In this document: piece by piece, positions 9,787 through 21,104 of the stretch | Position numbering within the stretch: position 1 is the stretch's first letter | Layout of the letters: the number at the start of each line of letters is the position of its first letter | Source of the DNA: Hippasteria phrygiana | Lineage: Eukaryota > Echinodermata > Asteroidea > Valvatida > Goniasteridae | DNA: 64,000 bases | Direction: 5' to 3' | Assembly (NCBI GenBank): GCA_037893225.1 | Contig: JAZGUH010000331.1 | Span: 496,001 to 560,000, forward strand | Made by a program: the position numbers and the translations under genes | The notes under the pieces: model-generated | What the model was told of the DNA's origin: nothing | Databases searched by the model: none | What the model saw: the letters and a program-made list of their open reading frames with translations, nothing else

Positions 9787-10350
9787 TGAAACACCAGGTT
9801 GATGTTATGTAATGTTAAGTAATGATATTTAACAATTGTTGACTGCTGTGATGTGGGATATGACGTTTTTAACAACCGAGGGAAGCATAGCACCCCAAGG
9901 GTGTTAAAAAACGTCATATCCCACATCACAGCAGTCAACAATTGCTTTGTTATATCGCCAAACCCAGTTTGTTTCAGTTCAACTTGCCTTGCTCGGTGGA
10001 AATTAACTCAAACAAATCACGTGATCAAAACAGCTGATCGTCTGCTAGTCCGCTGCTCCCACTATAGTTTACTATCGTCAACAGTGTAAGTGAAAATTGA
10101 GTGGGTACCAATGATACAGATGATCGTCTGCTAGTTCGCTGCTCCCATTATAGCTTACTACAGTCAACAGTGTAAATGAAAATTGCGTGGGTACCAATGA
10201 TACAGCTCAATAGCTGGCTGATGTGTGATATGATTGGAGTGTGCCAGTCGTTTTTATAGACCGGACACGTGATTGTTCTAGGCCAATCAAAATTCAGCAT
10301 CCAAGACGAAGATATAACAAGTTATGTTATATAATGTTATAATAATTCAA
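9787..10350. mobile_element. TIR element with a long internal palindrome
   Basis: The centre of the left part is a 42-bp near-perfect hairpin: arm 9833-9874 (CAATTGTTGACTGCTGTGAT...) pairs with 9902-9944, one extra A in the right arm. The 27-base loop contains AACCGAGGGAAG, shared with the 7657 element. GTTATGTAATGTTA at the left and TATAATGTTATAA at the right resemble outer TIRs. CCAAT boxes (GGCCAATCAAAA) lie inside. There is no ORF of interest. Confidence 0.6.
10035..10206. repeat. Two tandem copies of an 86-bp unit
   Basis: TGATCGTCTGCTAGTCCGCT at 10035 recurs at 10121 with few changes. Both copies end in GGGTACCAATGATACAG. The pair lies inside the 9787-10350 element. Confidence 0.85.
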
Positions 10351-10578
10351 ATTGATATTTAACATAAAAAGTTACTAATAATAAATACAATGGCAATTTC
10401 CATCAAGACTTGCTGGTCAAGTGAGCAACAACAATGACCAGCAACCCCCCAAGTGCCCCCCAATGTACTCCAGTAGGAGCTTTGAAATCAATTGTCTGGT
10501 AAAGCAAAGAATCCTCAAATGCACTGCAGCTGGAATGCATTGCTATGTGCCACTGACTTGCAATAAACAAGAGCAAGG

Positions 10579-10780
10579 GTTAACCCCTTGCGTACGGATG
10601 ACGCCAAATGGTGCAAAAAAACAGTGCCACCAGGCCGGATGAGGCCTGTAGCTGCTATTTGTGCAGTATTGTGTATGTTACACTTGGCTGCACAAGCACA
10701 TTGTGGCTGTTTCGCTTGGCTGCAAAAGCCGGCATGACAGCCCCAGCGCCTCCTGTAAATAACCATACTCAAGGGGTTGA
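10579..10780. repeat. TTAACCCCTTGCGTACGG-family MITE copy
   Basis: The left end GGTTAACCCCTTGCGTACGG and the right end CATACTCAAGGGGTTGA are inverted. The interior shares CCGGATGAGGCC-like and TTTGTGCAGT motifs with the copy at 11991-12268. Confidence 0.7.
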
Positions 10781-10857
10781 TCAAATCTTTCATCTGGAAA
10801 TGTAAAGCGTGAAAATATCTTATAAATAAATCAAACTTACAGTTCTTAAATACAAGA

Positions 10858-11493
10858 TTAAAACCCTCCTTACTCTTGAGGCAATTTATAAGAAAGTTTA
10901 TTCACCATACAAAACCATACAGTGAGTCACTGAGTGTACAGCAGGTATACCATACAAAACCTGACAGCTGTCTGTTTTTTTATGGTCAAAAGACTTGCCT
11001 GTACTGAACTATGTAAGGTGATAAAATCAACTTGACCTCTGTATGGCACTGTAAGGTTTTGTATGGTTGTACAGGCTGTGTCTGCTGGCAGGTGCAAGGT
11101 TTTGTATGGATAAAACCAACTCCATTGTGAACTGGGGAACATTGATGAATAGGCCTATACCATTTTAGAATATGGGTGGTTTCTCTTCATACATTATATA
11201 TAACTCGCCATAGCCCCAAGTAGTCTGTTGATAAGCCACAATGAATTATATTCACCACACAAAACCATTTGGCATACATTGTACACCACAGTGAAGCATG
11301 TTTACCATACACAACCATTTGGCATACACTGTGTACCACAGTTAAGCACGTTGACCATACAAAACCATGCGTATGGTTTTGCCATGTCAATAAGCTTGCT
11401 ATAGCATTACACTGTATGGTTTTGCCATGTGTGTGTTAATGCTATGGTAAAATTTGGATATGAAAATTTTGTATGGTGAAATAGGAGGGTTAA
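10858..11493. mobile_element. TIR element densely filled with CATACAAAACC motifs
   Basis: The ends are TTAAAACCCTCCT and AGGAGGGTTAAA. Between them the 11-mer CATACAAAACC or GGTTTTGTATG, or a close variant, occurs more than ten times on both strands. Such arrays usually mark subterminal transposase-binding sites. There is no coding sequence. Confidence 0.7.
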
Positions 11494-11705
11494 ACAAAGA
11501 TTGAGCTGTAGTTTAAAGTTTAAGGACTATTAATTAATAAACGGTAATTTCATAGTTCTGTACATGTACAATTAAAAGTAAAATCTAATATATAATGACT
11601 TAAATCATTTATCAAAATATGTAGCAGTCTAAATGGTGCTGGTTATTTAATTAGAATGTGTACATTGTTGTCCACCCACAGCAGAAATAGATAACAATTA
11701 TTTTT

Positions 11706-11900
11706 GTATCGTAAAATTGGGTGTGATCCCCGGCTATACGGCATTCTGGGTTTATAACTTCTGACTAGCGCCCACCCGAACAAAGATACTGACAATTTGG
11801 GAGTCCACCAACATAGGGCAAGATAGCTCAGTTGGTAGAGCACCGGTACGGTGTTCCGGAGGGTGCAGGTTTGAATCCCGTTTCTTTGTTAACTTTGAAA
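11706..11900 (+). mobile_element. tRNA-derived SINE
   Basis: A head (ATCGTAAAATTGGG through GACAATTTGGGAG) is followed at 11816 by a tRNA-like part with A box TAGCTCAGTTGGTAGAGC and B box GGTTTGAATCC. The tail is TTTCTTTGTTAACTTTGAAAA. Copies on the minus strand lie at 27735-27835 and 44870-45060, with fragments at 34212-34275, 45196-45235 and a diverged relative at 45600-45830. It is not a functional tRNA because the acceptor stem does not pair. Confidence 0.85.
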
Positions 11901-11990
11901 ATTATTGTTTATATCGAGTATCCATCGTCTGTGATCTGTTTACCAAACTTTTAGTTTAACTGTTGTTTCAAACTTTTCATTTAACCCCTT

Positions 11991-12268
11991 GAGTACGGTA
12001 TTTTACGGGAGACGTTGGGGTGCCGCGGCGGTTATGGCAGCCAAGCGAACCGCTACAATGTGTTTGTGCAGTCAAGCGTAACCTATACACAATAATCCAA
12101 CAATGGATTGAAACTGCACAAACAGCGGCCAATGGTGTCATCCGGCCTGGTGGCACTGTTTAATCCAACAATGGATTGAAACTGCACAAACGGCGGACAA
12201 TTGCGTCATCCGGCCTGGTGGCACTGTTTTTTTGCGCACATTTGCGGCATCCATACGCAAAGGGTTAA
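11991..12268. repeat. TTAACCCCTTG-family MITE copy with an internal 68-bp duplication
   Basis: The left end is TTAACCCCTTGAGTACGG and the right end CATACGCAAAGGGTTAA. AATCCAACAATGGATTGAAA starts at 12094 and again at 12162, giving a 68-bp tandem duplication. Confidence 0.75.
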
Positions 12269-12471
12269 ACCCTGAAATATTTCTAAAACGCCTTTTGTGG
12301 AATTGTATAAAATACAAAATCTGTATATAAAACTGCAGTAGGCTTTCAGCACCAGCTATTTTGATACCATTTTTTCCCTCCAAAACAAAAAATAATACAT
12401 TTTGAAGTCAGGTAGGTCTGAACAATTTTGAGATCGATCAGTATCTATTTACATGTATTTGTAATGTATAA

Positions 12472-12849
12472 CGGGAATCGAAATATCCACTGGACCACTG
12501 GAGTGGCTGGACAGAGTCCAGTGATTTGAGCGTTGGTCTAGTGAACTCTTAACCGAGATAGTCCGGTGGTCTAGTGATTTTTTTTTTCTAAATCTGGTGA
12601 ACTGAAAAAACTTCATAATTTCTGGAATGGTAATTTTTATTTTTGAGGCAGGGAGTTTCAATCAAAACAGCATTTCTAACCCCTCTCCCAACAAGGTCAT
12701 CAAAGGGAAAAAATTGAAACAGCACACTTATTCAATACACTGTGTTCTTATTTTTACCATTGGTCTTGTGAAATACCTTCTGATCTAGTAACATTTTTGT
12801 TCTACTAGCCCAGCTGTCTAGTAGATTTTAACCTGAAATTTGACCCCTG
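12472..12849. mobile_element. Non-autonomous element with CAGGGATC-type ends (copy 1)
   Basis: It starts CGGGAATCGAAATATCCACT and ends AATTTGACCCCTG, which is roughly inverted. The interior (GAGTCCAGTGATTTGAGCGT, then GTCCGGTGGTC) matches 63604-64000. The ends resemble hAT, but I do not see a clean 8-bp duplication. Confidence 0.65.
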
Positions 12850-13085
12850 TATAATGATTCTGGTTTAATCATCACTAGTTCATTTTCATTTTTTTGGAAT
12901 TGTTAAAAGAGAAATGCAGCAGATTTAAACTACAATGTAGCCTTTAACCCTTTCAGTCTGGGTTGTGTTGCACACCTTCAGATCCCTATCCTTTTCTGTT
13001 CTAATGTGTACTCGGGATTATGGAGGATTACAAAGTATATGTATATGGGATTTGAAAGGGTCAAACAACAATAGAGACCCGGGTA

Positions 13086-13485
13086 CAGTGGAACGCCGCT
13101 ATAACGAACATCGCGGGAGCCACACATTTTGTTCGGTATAGCGATCATTCAGTATCACGATTTTTAGCCGCCGGTTACTTTAGGATGACTTTAAACAATT
13201 GTGCCGGCCATTAAATTATGTAATTACATGTTCATACTTTCTAAGCTTACCAAATTCTAAAGCAACAGTTGGCTTCCCTTCTATTCCTTGGGGAAATAAT
13301 TGCCACCTGTCACTCTTCAACATAAAGCTGCGGCCATTTGGGAATTACAAACAGCCCAAATGCCCAGTACATTTTTTTAATCCGTGGCCTTTTTTTCAAC
13401 AATGGTCGGCAAGTTTTGTACACAGAATTTGGGAGCCAAGGATGGTGTTCGGTATAGCGGTGTTCGGTATAGCGGCGTTCCACTG
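13086..13485. mobile_element. pogo/Tigger-like MITE, TA target duplication
   Basis: It starts CAGTGGAACGCCGCTATAAC and ends TATAGCGGCGTTCCACTG, with TA on both sides. A second inner copy of TTCGGTATAGCGGTG lies next to the right end. The 400-bp element has no transposase. Confidence 0.88.
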
Positions 13486-14047
13486 TACTGTAATTTTGTT
13501 TCTAGGTCAAGGGTGGGTAAAGGTGGTGGTGTTGGCCGCATTTTAGATTGCCAGCCCAACCACCCTTACCATTTTCCTTGGTCCAGATCTAAATAGAGGA
13601 TAAATCTTTAATAGATTGCTCTTAATTAATGTATAGCAAAAAGTATGAATAGCTAGAGCCTGCATGATGCAAACAAATTGTACTTGGCCTTTGGGCAGAC
13701 ACTTTGCAAATTTTGTTGCCCAGATTATATTTTCAGTTGCCTGAGCAGAAAAAGGAATGCTCGTCAATGCAAACATACAGTTGTGTGACAAAATGTTTTG
13801 TTGTTGGGTGCAGTCGTACAGGCAATTTTGCGAGCTGTGATAGCAAACGTCCCAAATATATCATATATTTGATCGTCAACTGAATATTCGAATACGTTTT
13901 TGCCGGTTTGAATATTCGGGGGAAAAAAATATATATATGCACGTACAGCTTTGACTTTGATGCTATTTTAATAGGCCCTAACCCTGCCAGATGCAGCACA
14001 GTGATGTGCTGACACATCCACTTTGCTGGACTCTGCACACAAGTCTA

Positions 14048-14388
14048 TAGGCGTTTTCAAACTGTACGTTCAACCCGTGTCGAAATCTACACGGGTCCAA
14101 CCCGTGTAGACTTTAAAAAAATTTCAACACGGGTCAATTATGCTACCTTTTCACACTACTCAACGCGGTTACACGGGTCGAACTCAACCCAGAGGTGTTT
14201 TCAACACGAGTCGAACTTCTCTACATGGGTTGAGAGCTCTCAACCCACCTCCCGAGCAGGGTTAGTTTCAACCCGGGTTGAGCGCTCTACACTGGTCAGT
14301 GCCGTGTTGAAAATGTTGTAGTGCGAAGTCAACACGTGTCCGACCCGGGTACAACATGGAGATTTTTCGTAGTGTGAAAAGGTCTAAT
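14048..14388. mobile_element. MITE with TTTTCACAC-type ends, rich in ACACGGGT
   Basis: The left end GGCGTTTTCAAACTGTACG and the right end CGTAGTGTGAAAAGGTCT are imperfect inverted repeats. The interior repeats CAACCCGTGT and ACACGGGTC in both orientations. It is inserted into another dispersed repeat (CCCTGCCAGATGCAGCA) that recurs at 50321-50430. Confidence 0.65.
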
Positions 14389-15485
14389 GTGACAAAGTAT
14401 GCAATCTGATGCGTCTGGCAGGATTCTAGTAAACATGCCCTGAAGGGTTAGGGTTAATAGAAAAGTTACGGCGCTTAGCAGTGTCAATGCCGCATTTTTT
14501 ATTGTTCCCGTTCATAAAACTCTTGACACTTGCAAAAATGCAGACTGGAGTTCGGCTTCTTATCAGAACGTTATACATATCCGTAATGCTCTTGATACAA
14601 TGCATGCAAAAAATATTGATCAGTATCGATCGCCACACGTAAAACAATGGCGGGCTTTGTGTGCAACTTTTTACCAGCGCAGCATGCAGTTCTAGCTGAT
14701 ATGTGGAAAACTTAATCGGCGAGTATCGATTCGAATATTTGGCCATATCTAGTTTTGAATAATCGAATACTAAACTATTCGAAAATGAACAGCCCTACCA
14801 GTGTGGATTGTCTCCAATGTGTTGCCATGGTCACTCTTTCACATTCACAGGCTACATGTACTTGATTGCTTAATAGCACAGTCCTTGTGGGTTTTTGCCT
14901 CTTTGTTGATGTGAAATACATTGTATGTATGCTTGTGTACTTGAAACTGGGCACAAAATCAGACTGTTTGATAAATTGAGTCAATCCATTACTCAGTGCA
15001 GTGCAATATCACTGTAGCCAGTAGTATTTTGTTACCATGGAATCCATTTTCATGGTGACTCGTGGTCATCACACTGATGGCAGTGTGGTTCATGTTTAAA
15101 AGCAAATCTAGTGCCTTCCAGTTCTATGAAGGGCCCAACTTCATAGGGTTGTTTAACGGTTAGCAGCACAGTTGTACTGTACTGTAGCAGGAAAATATTG
15201 GTAGTTTTAACACTATCCGCAAGCCAAATATTGCTAATGCCTGTTTATACATTGAAATGTCTATGTTGCATCACTATTTTAAGCAAAAGTTCATGGACTG
15301 AGGTTTCCCGTGTTTGGCAAACCTACATGTATGAAATTGGGCTCAGTCCTCATTTGTGTCTTGAAGTAAAGTATCTGTGGAATGTTGTATGTCCTATATT
15401 CAATTTTGTATGTCCTATATTGCTCTTGCGGGCTTGGGATTGTGCTGCTACAAAAGTGCATGTCGGCAAAACAATTTCTTTGCAG
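14389..15485. other. Intergenic DNA without supported genes
   Basis: The stretch contains a segment with ATTCGAATA motifs near 14725-14780 and another near 13880-13920, possibly ends of a further element. Otherwise it is A/T-rich unique-looking sequence. ORFs here are short and unsupported. Confidence 0.5.
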
Positions 15486-15569
15486 CTCGCTTTCCACCTC
15501 GCTTTCCACCTCGCTTTCCACCTCGCTTTCCACCTCGCTTTCCACCTCGCTTTCCACCTCGCTTTCCAC
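15486..15569. repeat. Minisatellite, 7 copies of a 12-bp unit
   Basis: CTCGCTTTCCAC is repeated seven times with no mismatch. The five short ORFs across it are repeat artefacts. Confidence 0.97.
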
Positions 15570-17570
15570 ATCACAAAACTGCAGCATAAATTATGTCTTC
15601 CAGCATATCAGAATTGTACACATGGTGAAGGTTTAGCAAGTTTGTTGTTTATCATCTATGATAAATTACATTTATCACTGGATAAATAATCCTAAGTTAT
15701 TAAAAATAAATTAAAATAGCCTTGACGCCATACTTATTTTAAAGCAATAATTAATTAAAATTAAGAAGTATTTAAATTGCATGTTACATGTACTTGTAAT
15801 ACCGTTATGTTAATCTGTAAACAAGTATCAGCTTTTAAGGATATTTAGTGTTCTATTCGGTAATTAAGTTACTTATCAATGCATGATAGCAATGGAATTT
15901 TAGTGTGACCTGTGTTTACCATTGTGAAAAATGTACAGAATACAAAATATCACAAATGTATTGGTGGGATTTTGGCTTAACTAACATTTACAGACAATCG
16001 TAATAAGAACTATTGCCATCAATAATCTGTAGCCTCTGCTATTTGACTGTGACTTCACCTTGGGGAAATAATAAGCATTAAAACTAACTTCATAGGCAAA
16101 CTTTGCTCTGTTTTGTTTTTATTGTGCGCACTCAAACAGGACAAACCGACAAACCAGCAGTTTTTTTTTCTCACTGGTTTGGTTTCGAGCCAAAACTTCA
16201 TATTTTGTTTATTTTGCTTGGCAATTTTGCCTTACAATTTTAGAACATTCTGTTGGTCACCCTTGTCTAGAAAATATGGCAGCCTTGCTGTACTGCAGTT
16301 TGCAGTCCATTGGTAAAAACGTGTATATTATACGCCCTCTATAATGTGGACAAAATGCCTTTTTTCAAAAGCTAATGACCTTTCCAGAAGTTGTCAAACT
16401 TGAGAAATATTTTTAAAAATACGAAAAACTGAACGAGTTATTAAAGAAATGCAAATACGGACTGCAGTTTGCAGTATGCCTGCACCTCATAAAGTAAAAA
16501 AAAAAAAAAAAAAAAAGGGGGGGGGGGGACTTGAAGTTCACTTGAATCCAGCATTTAAAAATATTGGCTCAAGTCCAGACTTGGTCTGGATTCCAAATTA
16601 CTTCTTTTAAACTCATAATAGTCTTTAATTCACATCTGAACTCGACAAGTCTTGACGTGGCCAAATCTAGATATGCAAGTCTAACACAATTTGCTGGTGT
16701 CCATGGTCAACTTTGGACCACAGCTACATTGTAGTGCTCAAAGCAAGTCCGGACATGAGCCTGTTTTTCCGGTTTTGGATTCAAGTAGGCTTTTAAGTTT
16801 TCTGGTTTTTTGCCGTATTGCTTTGAACTCGGACCCGGACTCAACTGCAACTCTGAAGTGTTGCCTAATAATGGGTCATCACTAGCTAGATTATGTAGAA
16901 GACGAGGAAGATATATCTGATTTGACTTTCTGGAAAGCCTTATTGTCCTAGATCCCATCATTATCTGCTGGCAGATTGTTCGGGTGAAATGTACTTCTTT
17001 AAACCTACAGGGTATGTACATGTAGAATGTTGCAATTTAATTACGTATGCTATGTACATGTAACAAGATTTTCAAACTGGAGAAATCCAACACAAATACA
17101 GGAAATAAGTAGTACACAAACACCCACATCCCATTTTAACTTGTCAAATGTCAAATTCGCTTGAAGATAAATTCATTACCCAAAGTGCGCTTGTCGTACA
17201 CGATCTACATCCCCTCAAATTTGGCATATAGGGCATAGAGCCCTACATGTTTCTGGTGTACCACAAAAGTGCAACTAATTATCATTTTGATATTAAATTG
17301 CTTTGACGGGGTAGATTATCGGAGTAATTGTGCAAATATACAGATTCTACTTGGATCAAATGTTGAATTTTTATTTAATATATGATATTTGTGTAGATTT
17401 TAATTTTTGCTTTTATTCATATTGATTCCAGTTCGCGACTCTTTATAGTGGAAGGTTTAAATAAACCAGATGATATCCTTTAGCAAGTTGGTTGTCAGGA
17501 CAGAAATTTTGTTAAGCAGAGTGCATTACACAAAATGCATAAGAAAGTATAGAGGCTTTTCAGGTAAAAC
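15570..17570. other. A/T-rich intergenic DNA with an A/G homopolymer
   Basis: I see no gene or recognisable element. Positions 16498-16529 are a run of A followed by G, which could be an old poly(A) tail or a slippage-prone tract. Confidence 0.5.
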
Positions 17571-17574
17571 TGCA

Positions 17575-18442
17575 TACGGGGTTCCCACAGTCGTGGAAAA
17601 TGCTTGAATTTGAAAGCTATCATGGCAATTAGTCGTGCAAAAGTCATGGAATTTTGTTGTTTTTAATACAAGGAATCATGGAAACTTGATATTCAAAGGA
17701 AAAAAAATAATTGAATCTTGCACAACCCACACATGCTTACAATTTGGCTGGGTTGGGCTACATTTAATGTTTGGGCTCTGGTAAAAAAAAGAACGAACGG
17801 CATACTTCCGCTACCCCGAGACTTAAACAACCTATACCAATGCATGGGTAATTTTTGTTGAAAGAAAAATGACACCAAGATCTCCCGATTCGGTTCAGTA
17901 GTTTTTGTTCTAAAACCTATTTTGTGAAACAAGGTCAGGTGTCATTTGGTCTGGAGGGTATAAATAGCAAGTATGCTGTCATCATGCTCTTTTCTGCATG
18001 GAACAAATGGACAAGTGACCCAACTTTGCTTCACAAAATAGGCTATGGAGTAAAAACTACTGGACCAAATCGAAAGGTCTTGTTAACATTTTTCTTCTAA
18101 AAAGATTCTCCATCCATCAGTATAGGTGGTTTGACTCTAAACGTATAGTGAAAGTATGCCGTTCTTTTTTTCTTTTCTTTTTACACCCTGTATATTTAAG
18201 TACGTGGTAGGGCTACATTTTAGGCGGCCGCACAGATTGCTTACAGTAAGGGGAGGTGGAGGCCATCTTGATGATAATGCTCACTACAAAGACGTGCCTT
18301 TAATTTCAGTGTGATGACAGGCCAATGTATTGTACTTCCAAGTTGTAAAAAAAGAATTATTCATGGTAAAGCCTAATTTTGTCACGGAAAGTCCCAGAAA
18401 AGTCGTGGAATTTCAGTTTAGGATTTCTGTTGGAACCCTGTG
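17575..18442. mobile_element. Foldback element with GGGTTCCCACAG ends
   Basis: The left end GGGGTTCCCACAGTCGTGGAA and the right end TTCTGTTGGAACCCTG are partly inverted, with further matches (GTCATGGAATTT versus AGTCGTGGAATTTC). Nested inside are long inverted arms, 17782-17932 against 18028-18172 (for example ACGGCATACTT and AAGTATGCCGT). This could be one element inserted in another. The TSD is not clear. Confidence 0.55.
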
Positions 18443-18599
18443 TGTGAAATACATGTAATCTCTTCAACACCAAGTGCAGTGCACTCTATCTTTAGGAAAA
18501 TGGAGACAGACTTTTTAGGAAGGTGGCCCAACGATGTGTTAGAGGTTCTAGTGTTGAAGTCAAATCGTGTCTCTAGTGTACGTCCCAAACACTGAGAAA

Positions 18600-18730
18600 T
18601 GTCCCTGCCTCTACATCTTTTAATTCTTTCAAGAAGGGATTATTTCACATGGTGTTATCCGAAAAATCCTATTTTTCAATGTTTTCCACCGTGCAAAGCT
18701 TCAAAATCAATATATATTTTTAAAGTGCTC
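18600..18730 (+). repeat. Fragment of the histone-stem-loop repeat (no stem-loop)
   Basis: TTCAAGAAGGGATTATTTCA, CATGGTGTTATCCG and CACCGTGCAAAGCTTCAAAA match the downstream half of the repeat at 130-310 and 20110-20400. The stem-loop itself is missing here. Confidence 0.5.
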
Positions 18731-19256
18731 GGGGTAATTAAGTCCCCTCTTACCCCAAATGAATCTCTATATTTCCTGAGATGTGCACATGATTTTGTAT
18801 TAACCTTGGTGGCGATCATCAGTGGGACCCATGGAACAAATACTGAAACTGACTAGCCCATACCTACTGTTATGCATGAATGAGCAGAGTGTAAAGGTGA
18901 AATTGACACACTTCAAAAATTGCAGGGAATGGTATATACATGTATGTGTCCAATGCAGGATGACAATGCACGTCCACACAGGGTAAGAGTGGTTAGTGAG
19001 CTTTTAGATAACCATGGAATTGAATGGCCAACTCTCCCCGCCCAGGGGCCAATTTCATAGAGCTGCTGAAGCACAAAACACAAGTTGCCTTGTAAAATCA
19101 TGGAGATCAGGTTCAGCCGAAACTCCATGTAATTGTCATGTTTAGCAAACATTTTATTCAAATAATGATGCATGCCTATTTTCAAAACGTTCAAGTGAAG
19201 CCCTTCCGATGCATGCCTTAATTGCTATACCAATGCAGAAAGAAATAATGGCACTA

Positions 19257-19489
19257 TAGAGGAATCCCACAACGACGAGTTTAGCGCCGATCTGCGCACT
19301 TCGCGTTTGAAAACGAGGATCTCAATGTCACAGTAAACAACTTTATGCTGATGTGCGCCTGCGCTGCCTTTTATGGCCTGATTAATTCATGCATGAATGA
19401 ATGTGCTGAAAAGCGTTGTTTTGTTTGCCACTGACATTCTCGCTTTTAACCCGGAAGTGCGCAGAAGGGGCTAATGTGAAATTCCTCTA
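19257..19489. mobile_element. MITE with TAGAGGAAT ends, TA target duplication
   Basis: The ends TAGAGGAATCCCAC and GTGAAATTCCTCTA are inverted with two mismatches and flanked by TA. It is 233 bp with GC-rich subterminal parts (TGCGCACTTCGCG / GGAAGTGCGCAG). No coding capacity. Confidence 0.8.
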
Positions 19490-20109
19490 TAATGTGGCTT
19501 TGCCAAAAGGCCTGCATGTACTGAAATATTGACTGCACTCGTGGTATTATCTTGTACACAACTTTCATGTCGTCGTCACTGGACATGAATTCAGTGGTTC
19601 CCCCTATATGCAATATCAGAAAATGTGAATTACAGCTCATGATATTCCATTTGATGGCCTTGATTATCTGTCCCACTCTGCAGTAAGAGGTATGATTGCT
19701 TTTGTAATGAATCAAGTCATGTTTCTCCTTGAAGAATTATCGGCTGGCAAATACAATATTGTGGCTGAGCCTGCTGTAGTACATGCAACTCTGAGTGGCC
19801 ATTCATCTCTTGAATTTTATGAGATTTTTAGATTTGCTTCGAATACAGTTGTCCATATGTTTGTTTTGAAAAACATCGCAGACAGCAAACCATATGAAAT
19901 AAATTAAAAGGGCATATTATTAAAGCTTCTCTGACTGAACATTTCTATTTAATGGATTTGTTCCCCTTGTAACAAATCGAATATGGAAGAAAACTATTTT
20001 TTTACACTGTGCATGCACTCAATTTGGTCTTCCTAAAAAAACTTTTTTATTTGCTAACCTAAAATCTGACATACTGCAGGAATTAGGAACATCCTCCTTA
20101 TAATTCAAG

Positions 20110-20400
20110 TTTGAAACTTTTCTGATAGTAATGGTTCAGAAAGTAAATGAGAATTGCGGGTGACACCATGGGGAAATAATCTCTTCTGGGAAGATGTGTG
20201 GTTCTGAAAAGAACCGGGGTGAGAGTAGAACTTGAGTTTTGGGCAGTGTGCTCTGTCCATCCTCAGGAGAGTGAGGACAGAGCACACTGTCCGAAACATC
20301 TTCCCAGAAAAGATTATTTTCACACGGTGTCACCCGCAATTCTCATTTACTTTCTTATCGTTTCGACCATGCAAAGCTTCAAAACGTATTTACTTATTGT
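20110..20400. repeat. Inverted duplication of the histone-stem-loop repeat
   Basis: The left arm (minus orientation) carries GGTTCTTTTCAGAACC as the reverse complement of 20200-20215, followed by an AGAAGAGAT element. The right arm (20270-20380) repeats the same sequence inverted, but lacks about 40 bp including the stem-loop. Both arms share ACAGAGCACACTG, ACATCTTCCCAGAA and CGGGTGACACC or their complements. Confidence 0.7.
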
Positions 20401-20454
20401 TGATTTATTTTTTTTGTTTCTTGTGGCATAACTTATCTAATGCTAACAATTGTG

Positions 20455-20790
20455 GCATCCGCAACGGAAATCATACATAAGTCGCATGACCTATTTTTGA
20501 GTAATTTCAATTTATATGGAAATCGTCAAAAAATCATGATTATTCCTGTTTTTGTCAATGTACTGTAGTTTAAAGCATATTTAATTAAAAATACCTGGTT
20601 TGCTTTTGTGTTGAGACCATTAAATGTGTACAATTTGACATTTTAGTCTGGTGTACTTCCGAAAAAATTGTGTAAACTACGTATTATTTTCCATTCTCAA
20701 TGCTGAATTTACGGCTCTATTCGAAAACCAAAATATCGCATAACAGTAATTTGTTCACCATTACAAAGCTTACATTATACAGTATGTCCC
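20455..20790. repeat. TGTGGCATC-family MITE, right end missing (full copy at 31979-32401)
   Basis: TGTGGCATCCGCAACGGAAA, CATAAGTCGCATGACC, GTGTACAATTTGACATTTTA and GGCTCTATTCGAAAACC match 31979-32320 in order. The right terminal repeat is absent. Confidence 0.8.
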
Positions 20791-21104
20791 AAAAAAGTGT
20801 CAATCTAACTATTTCCAAAAGAACTACAAAACTATAAGGTAAATTTTGAAAATGTTTGATTGTGCAGATACTCCATATCCTGGGCCAAATTCCCTGTGAG
20901 TTTCATTTAATTTCAGTCACGCATCACTGTGCAATGGTCAATTGATCAAGTTCCTTGCATTTCAGTGCAGTGTTGCGGTACTCGACTCGATACAAGTATG
21001 GGGACAATTTCTTGACGATACGAGCAAGGCCTTTCCAGGGCACTCTCCAGCAGTCGGCAGTGGAAACATAAGATCGGGGGGTTGATTAGTCTCGCGCCCC
21101 AACA

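Noticed and set aside
10858..11493. CRISPR-like array of CATACAAAACC repeats
   Set aside because: Repeats are 11 bp, on both strands, irregularly spaced and bounded by TIRs; the genome is eukaryotic.
11816..11888. Possible functional tRNA gene
   Set aside because: A and B boxes are good, but the acceptor stem does not pair and the same sequence recurs with a common tail; it is a SINE.
15198..15689. A 163-codon ORF and four others with AFHL, PRFP, STSL, VESE and KARW repeats
   Set aside because: Artefacts of the 12-bp minisatellite; no splice or homology support.
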